DNA of 10,461 nucleotides from Deltaproteobacteria bacterium (GTDB taxonomy: Bacteria > Desulfobacterota > UBA8473), in the NCBI GenBank assembly GCA_030621455.1, contig JAUXHQ010000035.1, forward strand, positions 1-10,461, in the 5' to 3' direction. This document shows, piece by piece, positions 6,016-10,461 of the stretch (its first letter is position 1; the number at the start of each line of letters is the position of its first letter). The notes under the pieces are model-generated. The model worked only from the letters and a program-made list of their open reading frames with translations. It was not told where the DNA came from and ran no database searches. The position numbers and the translations under genes were made by a program.

Positions 6016-7062
6016 ATGGCATTGCAGTATAAGGATTATTATGAAACCCTGGGTGTTAATAGAGAAGCCTCGGAGAAAGAGATAAAGGATACATACAGGA
6101 AACTGGCCCGTAAATACCATCCTGATGTGAACCCAGGGGACAAGAAGTCTGAAGAGAAGTTCAAAGAGATAAACGAGGCCTACGAAGTTCTGGGAGATTC
6201 TGAAAAGAAGACAAAATATGACCAGTTAGGTGCAAATTGGCAGGCTGGGTCCGATTTCAGGCCGCCCCCGGGATGGGAAGGCGTTAACGTAAGAATGGGC
6301 GATTTTGGAGGCTTTGGCGGTTCGGGCGGACTCGGGGATTTCAGCGATTTTTTCTCTTCCCTTTTCGGACAGAGGCAGGGAGGCGGTTTTTCACAAAGGA
6401 CAGCTGGTAGAGGTAGAGGATGGAAGGCCAGGGGAAACGACATCGATGCAGAGTTGAAGATCACATTGGAAGAGGCATTTAGCGGAGGCGCACGTAGTGT
6501 CACCCTCCAGAAGCAAGAGACTTGCCCGGGCTGCGGAGGGAAAGGTTTAGTTGGCAAGAAGAGTTGCGCCGCATGCAATGGCATGGGAGTAAAAGTCAAA
6601 CCGAGGCGACTCGATATAAAAATACCTGCTGGCATCAAGGACGGTACCAAGATGAGGTTGGCCGGACAAGGCGAAGAGGGGATCGGTGGTGGCCCGGCTG
6701 GAGACCTCTATCTCTATATCAAGCTGGAGCCCCATCCCCATTTCACTGTTCTTGGCTATGACGTCCAGATTGAGCTTCCCTTAATGCCCTGGGAAGCTGT
6801 TCTCGGCGCCGAGGTAGAGGTATTGACTTTGAAAGGGTATGCCAAGATGAAGATCACTCCGGGCACACAATCGGGTCAGCGTCTCAGGCTGAGAGGTCAG
6901 GGGTTGTCTGGAAAGGGCGGGAAGAGAGGCGACCAATTTGTTAAGATAAAGATACTGGTGCCAAAGGAAATAGATGAAAAGGAAACGCATATATATGAGG
7001 AACTGGCTAAGTTGTACGGAGAAAAGGCAAACCATGAAGCCTTTGGACGCATCAGGAGATAA
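6016..7062 (+). CDS. dnaJ: DnaJ/CbpA-type co-chaperone with half zinc finger
   Basis: Hsp40 co-chaperone that delivers clients to DnaK and stimulates its ATPase; together with DnaK it feeds ClpB for disaggregation. Seen in 348 residues: J domain at about 6-70 with HPD at 35-37; a glycine/phenylalanine-rich linker (about 95-140) with GFGGSGGLGDFSDFF; a C-terminal substrate-binding domain from about 142. Inserted in it is a reduced zinc module with only two CxxCxGxG-type repeats (C170, C173 and C184, C187), where classical DnaJ has four and CbpA has none. That gives ligands for one zinc ion. The ATG at 6016 follows a GAAGGA ribosome binding site. The gene stops 3 bases before the regulator gene, so it heads a dnaJ-merR-clpB operon. 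No dnaK or grpE is present, so this is probably a second, specialised Hsp40 rather than the main one. Family is certain; the symbol could equally be cbpA. Confidence 0.93.
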   Translation: MALQYKDYYETLGVNREASEKEIKDTYRKLARKYHPDVNPGDKKSEEKFKEINEAYEVLGDSEKKTKYDQLGANWQAGSDFRPPPGWEGVNVRMGDFGGFGGSGGLGDFSDFFSSLFGQRQGGGFSQRTAGRGRGWKARGNDIDAELKITLEEAFSGGARSVTLQKQETCPGCGGKGLVGKKSCAACNGMGVKVKPRRLDIKIPAGIKDGTKMRLAGQGEEGIGGGPAGDLYLYIKLEPHPHFTVLGYDVQIELPLMPWEAVLGAEVEVLTLKGYAKMKITPGTQSGQRLRLRGQGLSGKGGKRGDQFVKIKILVPKEIDEKETHIYEELAKLYGEKANHEAFGRIRR

Positions 7063-7065
7063 GGG

Positions 7066-7389
7066 ATGGACATTAAACATAAGAATGATGAACCTGTACA
7101 GGTAGAAATCGTCGGAGAAAAACTCTTCAGGGTGGAAGAGATAGCCCAAAGGGCCTGCGTGTCGGAATCATGCGTTCGACGATATCTGAGATTGGGCCTA
7201 ATCACCCCTGACAAGAGAGAGAAGGGTTGCTATCTGTTGAGAGAGACAAGCCTTTTCCGGATAGCAAGGATCCAGAGGTTAAGAAACGACCTCGGCATTA
7301 ATCTTACTGGTATAGGTGTTATTCTTGATCTCTTGGATCGTATAGAAGATCTTGACAGGCAGTTGTCAGAGTTGAAATTCAGGCTATAG
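7066..7389 (+). CDS. MerR-family regulator, HspR-like
   Basis: A 107-residue small MerR-type DNA-binding protein. The winged helix-turn-helix begins at [20 protein letters not shown] (21-40) and is followed by the wing around LGLITPDK and the [20 protein letters not shown] helix; residues about 87-107 form a leucine-rich coiled coil for dimerisation. It has no metal-binding or drug-binding C-terminal domain. Genes of this size between dnaJ and clpB encode HspR-like heat-shock repressors or CbpM-like partners of CbpA in other bacteria, so autoregulation of this operon or modulation of the adjacent J-protein is the likely job (inference). Three cysteines (C31, C36, C55), two of them in the helix-turn-helix, could make it redox- or metal-sensitive, but this is untested. 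The ATG follows AGGAG by 7 bases, with that site inside the end of dnaJ: tight translational coupling. Confidence 0.85.
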   Translation: MDIKHKNDEPVQVEIVGEKLFRVEEIAQRACVSESCVRRYLRLGLITPDKREKGCYLLRETSLFRIARIQRLRNDLGINLTGIGVILDLLDRIEDLDRQLSELKFRL

Positions 7390-7415
7390 TTTTTCCCCAT
7401 GAGGAGGTGTTTTTA

Positions 7416-10061
7416 ATGGATCCTAACAGGCTTACGGAAAAAACAAGAGAAGCGATAAGTAATGCCCAGAGCATAGCAGTACGACACAACAATCAACAGG
7501 TGGACGCGGAACACCTTTTCCTTGCTCTGCTGGATCAGCCCGATGGTTTGGTTCCCCGGGTCTTTGAGAAGATGGGAGCACCTGTCAACGACATCCGTCA
7601 ACAAGTCCTCCGCCATATAGAAAACCTCCCCAAGGTCACCGGGTCCGGTGCTGACTCCGGCCAGATCTATGCTACTGCCAGGTTCAACCGGATACTGGTC
7701 CAGGCGGAAGAAGAGGCCAAGAGGCTCAAAGATGAATATGTTAGTGTGGAGCACGTTCTTTTTGGCATACTCAGTGATGAAAAAGGCTCCTTGGCGGTTC
7801 TATTGAAGGGCTTTGGTATCACAAAAGACACCTTTTTGAAGGCGTTAATAGAGATAAGGGGGAACCAGCGGGTAACATCCCAGACACCGGAGGATACATA
7901 TCAGGCCCTGGAAAGATACGGTCGGGATCTAACCGGGGAAGCTGAGCGGGGAAAACTTGATCCCGTAATAGGGAGAGACGAGGAGATAAGAAGGGTGATC
8001 CAGGTATTGTCGAGACGCACAAAGAACAACCCTGTTCTTATCGGAGAACCCGGTGTAGGAAAGACCGCTATATCAGAAGGGTTGGCCCAGAGAATCATAA
8101 AAGGTGATATCCCTGAAGGCCTGAAGGAGAAGAGGGTTGTCGCCTTAGACATGGGTGCCCTGATCGCCGGCGCAAAATACAGGGGAGAGTTCGAAGAGAG
8201 GCTCAAGGCGGTATTGAAAGAGGTTCAGGAGTCAGAGGGCCGGTACATCCTCTTTATAGACGAGCTACATACGGTTGTGGGGGCCGGCGCTGCCGAGGGG
8301 GCCATGGACGCAAGCAACATACTGAAACCAATGTTGGCAAGGGGTGAATTGCATTGCATAGGCGCAACGACCTTGAATGAATATCGAAAATACGTGGAGA
8401 AAGATGCTGCGCTGGAGAGAAGGTTTCAGCCGGTAATGGTAAACCAACCCAGCGTGGAAGAGACCGTATCTATCCTCAGAGGCCTGAAGGAGCGGTACGA
8501 GGTTCACCACGGGATACGTATTAAGGACTCTGCACTTGTATCAGCGGCAGTATTGAGCAACAGATATATATCTGATCGATTCTTGCCTGACAAGGCCATA
8601 GATCTTATGGATGAGGCCGGCGCCAAGCTCAGGACTGAGATCGACAGCATGCCTTCCGAACTCGATGAAATAATGCGAAAGATCATGCAGTTGGAGATAG
8701 AAAGGGAGGCTTTGAGGAAAGAAAAAGACAAACCGTCTAAGGAACGGCTGGAGAAACTGGAAAAAGACCTGGCAGAGCTCAAGACTGAGTCTGACTCTAT
8801 GAAGGCCAGGTGGGAAGTGGAGAAGGAAGGCATCCAAGAAGTCAGAGAGTTAAAGGAGGAGATCGAAAAAGTAAAGGTCGACATCGAACAGGCAGAGAGG
8901 AACTACGACCTGAACAGGGCTGCCGAGTTAAAATACGGAACACTTATAGAACTGGAAAATAGACTGGCTGCCGAGGAAGAACAAACTCAGGAGGATGGAG
9001 TTAAAGTTAAGAGGCTCTTGAAGGAAGAGGTGGACGAAGATGATATAGCAGAGGTAGTGAGCAGGTGGACCGGTGTGCCAGTCACCAGACTTCTGGAGGG
9101 GGAGATCGAAAAACTCACAAGGCTGGAAGAACATCTACATAAAAGAGTTGTGGGACAAGATGAGGCAGTAACTGCCGTTGCCGACGCAGTTATCCGTTCC
9201 CGTTCCGGGCTGAAAGACCCACAAAGGCCAGTGGGCAGCTTCATCTTTATGGGGCCATCCGGTGTGGGTAAAACGGAACTGGCCAGAACTTTGGCCGATT
9301 TTCTCTTTGACGATGAGCAGGCCATGGTGCGCATCGATATGTCCGAATACATGGAAAAACACACAGTGGCCCGTCTCATAGGCGCTCCTCCGGGATATAT
9401 CGGATATGAAGAAGGGGGGCAGCTAACTGAGGCGGTGAGAAGAAAGCCGTATTCCGTGATTCTCTTCGATGAGATAGAAAAGGCCCATCACGAGGTCTTC
9501 AACGTATTGTTACAGATCCTCGATGACGGACGGCTCACCGATTCCCACGGCCGGACCGTGGATTTCAAGAATACCATAGTAATAATGACTTCAAACATCG
9601 GCAGTCACCATATCCTCGATTATCGTGAGACCGATGAAGAGAGTTATCAACGTATGAAAGATCTCGTATTGGAGGCGCTGAGACATAATTTCAGACCCGA
9701 GTTTCTGAACAGGGTAGATGAGATAGTCGTGTTCCATGCCCTCACCCAAGAACAACTGAAGAAGATCGCGGACATACAGTTGAGGTTCTTACAGGAGAGG
9801 CTTGCCGAGCGAAATATGGGCTTACGGTTGGAAGATGCTGCCATAGATTACCTGGCGAGGGCAGGATATGACCCTAGTTACGGAGCCCGTCCCCTGAAAA
9901 GGGTTATACAGACTAGTGTGGAGACACCCATCGCTAAATTGATAATAAAGGGTGACATCAAGGAAGGCGATAAGATAGTGACTGATTATGACGGAAGCGG
10001 GTTGACCTTTACAACTCGCCCTGGCTTTGCCCATGACGCAACGGGTACTAACGACGAATGA
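7416..10061 (+). CDS. clpB: ATP-dependent disaggregase ClpB
   Basis: Hsp100 disaggregase, a hexameric AAA+ machine that threads aggregated proteins through its pore with DnaK/DnaJ help. Seen in 881 residues (E. coli ClpB 857): N-terminal Clp-N domain (about 1-145); AAA-1 with Walker A GEPGVGKT 210-217, pore loop KYRG 254-257, Walker B ILFIDE 278-283 and ERRF 334-337; the coiled-coil middle domain (about 402-527) that marks ClpB as against ClpA/ClpC; AAA-2 with Walker A GPSGVGKT 613-620, pore loop GYIGYEEGG 660-668, Walker B VILFDE 681-686 and sensor-2 GARPLKR 823-829. The open frame can begin at a GTG (7407), but this lies in the GAGGAGGTG ribosome binding site; the ATG at 7416, 8 bases after GGAGG, is chosen. 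It follows the regulator gene by 26 bases and ends the operon. All catalytic motifs are intact. The last 20 or so residues are a polar tail of the kind that varies in the family. Confidence 0.97.
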   Translation: MDPNRLTEKTREAISNAQSIAVRHNNQQVDAEHLFLALLDQPDGLVPRVFEKMGAPVNDIRQQVLRHIENLPKVTGSGADSGQIYATARFNRILVQAEEEAKRLKDEYVSVEHVLFGILSDEKGSLAVLLKGFGITKDTFLKALIEIRGNQRVTSQTPEDTYQALERYGRDLTGEAERGKLDPVIGRDEEIRRVIQVLSRRTKNNPVLIGEPGVGKTAISEGLAQRIIKGDIPEGLKEKRVVALDMGALIAGAKYRGEFEERLKAVLKEVQESEGRYILFIDELHTVVGAGAAEGAMDASNILKPMLARGELHCIGATTLNEYRKYVEKDAALERRFQPVMVNQPSVEETVSILRGLKERYEVHHGIRIKDSALVSAAVLSNRYISDRFLPDKAIDLMDEAGAKLRTEIDSMPSELDEIMRKIMQLEIEREALRKEKDKPSKERLEKLEKDLAELKTESDSMKARWEVEKEGIQEVRELKEEIEKVKVDIEQAERNYDLNRAAELKYGTLIELENRLAAEEEQTQEDGVKVKRLLKEEVDEDDIAEVVSRWTGVPVTRLLEGEIEKLTRLEEHLHKRVVGQDEAVTAVADAVIRSRSGLKDPQRPVGSFIFMGPSGVGKTELARTLADFLFDDEQAMVRIDMSEYMEKHTVARLIGAPPGYIGYEEGGQLTEAVRRKPYSVILFDEIEKAHHEVFNVLLQILDDGRLTDSHGRTVDFKNTIVIMTSNIGSHHILDYRETDEESYQRMKDLVLEALRHNFRPEFLNRVDEIVVFHALTQEQLKKIADIQLRFLQERLAERNMGLRLEDAAIDYLARAGYDPSYGARPLKRVIQTSVETPIAKLIIKGDIKEGDKIVTDYDGSGLTFTTRPGFAHDATGTNDE

Positions 10062-10077
10062 GTAATCTCTAATGGAG

Positions 10078-10113
10078 CTCAAGGCTTATCAGGCCTATAG
10101 AAATCCTGAGTTT
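10078..10113 (+). terminator. Weak possible terminator after clpB
   Basis: CTC-A-AGG (10078-10084) can pair with CCTGAG (10105-10110) around a loop that itself contains AGGC/GCCT, followed by only three Ts. It is the only hairpin I can make close after the clpB stop, and it is weak. A further T-tract at 10157-10163 has no obvious stem before it. Confidence 0.2.
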
Positions 10114-10184
10114 GATGTTCGTTACTGGCGCACAAGTTCGGGGTCTGAGGTTACACTTTTTTTCTCTTCTTGGATCTTTCAGGC

Positions 10185-10458
10185 TTAAATATCTGCCTTA
10201 AAACCTTCCTTATCCGGTTTTTCATAAGGTTCAATAAAAGTTATCTTGTTGTCATAAAAGTTATAATGATGAACGACATTTAATAACCTGGAAGGCCTTC
10301 CGTCCAACTTCAGAAACTTGGCTGCACAGGCCCTATCCTCTTGAAAATGCAAATAAATAAGTCCCTGGCTCTAATGCCCATACAACATTATCACCCAGTA
10401 AAATCCCACCCATTAGATTATCCAGATAGGGTATGCCGCTGCTATAGGATTCCTTCAT
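10185..10458 (-). pseudogene. Frameshifted remnant, KaiC/RecA-like ATPase start
   Basis: On the minus strand an ATG at 10456-10458 opens a 41-residue frame, beginning MKESYSSGIPYLDNLMGGIL and continuing with LGDNVVW, that stops at a TAG (10333-10335). The first 27 residues resemble the N-terminal boundary of KaiC/RecA-like ATPase domains (S/T-G-I-P-x-L-D-x-x-x-G-G-x-x-x-G-D-N-V-V-W). A second frame, offset by one base and overlapping the first, runs from about 10370 to a stop at 10185-10187 and looks coding: LIYLHFQEDRACAAKFL, then KLDGRPSRLL. The two join near a TTATTTATTT run, a plausible slippage or indel site. The combined product lacks a Walker A motif and most of an ATPase domain, so it is read as a decayed gene rather than a programmed frameshift. 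The family of the second part is not recognised, and more of the gene may lie beyond the right edge. Confidence 0.4.
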
Positions 10459-10461
10459 AAG

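Noticed and set aside
6180..6650. Long antisense open frame opposite dnaJ
   Set aside because: It is rich in Pro, Ser and Leu as expected for the shadow of a Gly-rich coding region, has no ribosome binding site, and lies wholly inside a clear gene. The same reasoning removes the antisense frames over selB, clpB and the cdhA-like gene.
1..10461. CRISPR array, insertion sequence with transposase, rRNA or tRNA genes
   Set aside because: No regularly spaced direct repeats, no transposase frame and no recognisable structural RNA sequence were found on either strand.

Overview
The window reads as a chromosomal segment of a strictly anaerobic bacterium. The pieces that point there are bacterial SelB, DnaJ, MerR and ClpB genes with strong AGGAGG-type ribosome binding sites, next to an archaeal-type (ACDS/Cdh) CO dehydrogenase alpha-epsilon gene pair. 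That mix is typical of anaerobic bacteria with a Wood-Ljungdahl-related metabolism, such as Desulfobacterota- or Nitrospirota-like lineages. The phylum is a guess, because no RNA marker gene is present.

Layout. Minus strand, 36-3413: a small cysteine-rich zinc-finger-like gene, then a cdhA-like gene, then a cdhB-like gene, probably one operon read leftward from a promoter near 3500-3525. Positions 3414-3954: a divergent intergenic region holding that promoter and a nested inverted-repeat (MITE-like) structure at 3685-3864. Plus strand, 3955-5871: selB, the selenocysteine elongation factor. Plus strand, 6016-10061: a tight chaperone operon of a dnaJ/cbpA-type gene, a MerR/HspR-like regulator and clpB. 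Minus strand, 10185-10458: two short overlapping reading frames that look like the broken remnant of a KaiC/RecA-like ATPase gene running in from the right.

How the genes work together. The chaperone operon is a coherent disaggregation module with a built-in regulator. SelB implies that the organism makes selenoproteins. The leftward operon would ordinarily be called the CO dehydrogenase subcomplex of acetyl-CoA decarbonylase/synthase, but the CdhA-like protein is not ordinary. Against the Methanosarcina CdhA sequence as I remember it, the histidine and cysteine that hold the unique iron of the Ni-Fe-S C-cluster are replaced (N267, G294-S295). The catalytic lysine is replaced by L643, and two histidines of the proton relay are replaced (T127, E130). 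The other four C-cluster cysteines (C334, C528, C557, C593) and most electron-transfer cluster cysteines are kept in an intact 832-residue frame. This suggests a CODH-fold protein with a remodelled active site, still paired with its epsilon partner and possibly served by the small zinc-finger-like protein. It is the most interesting feature of the window.
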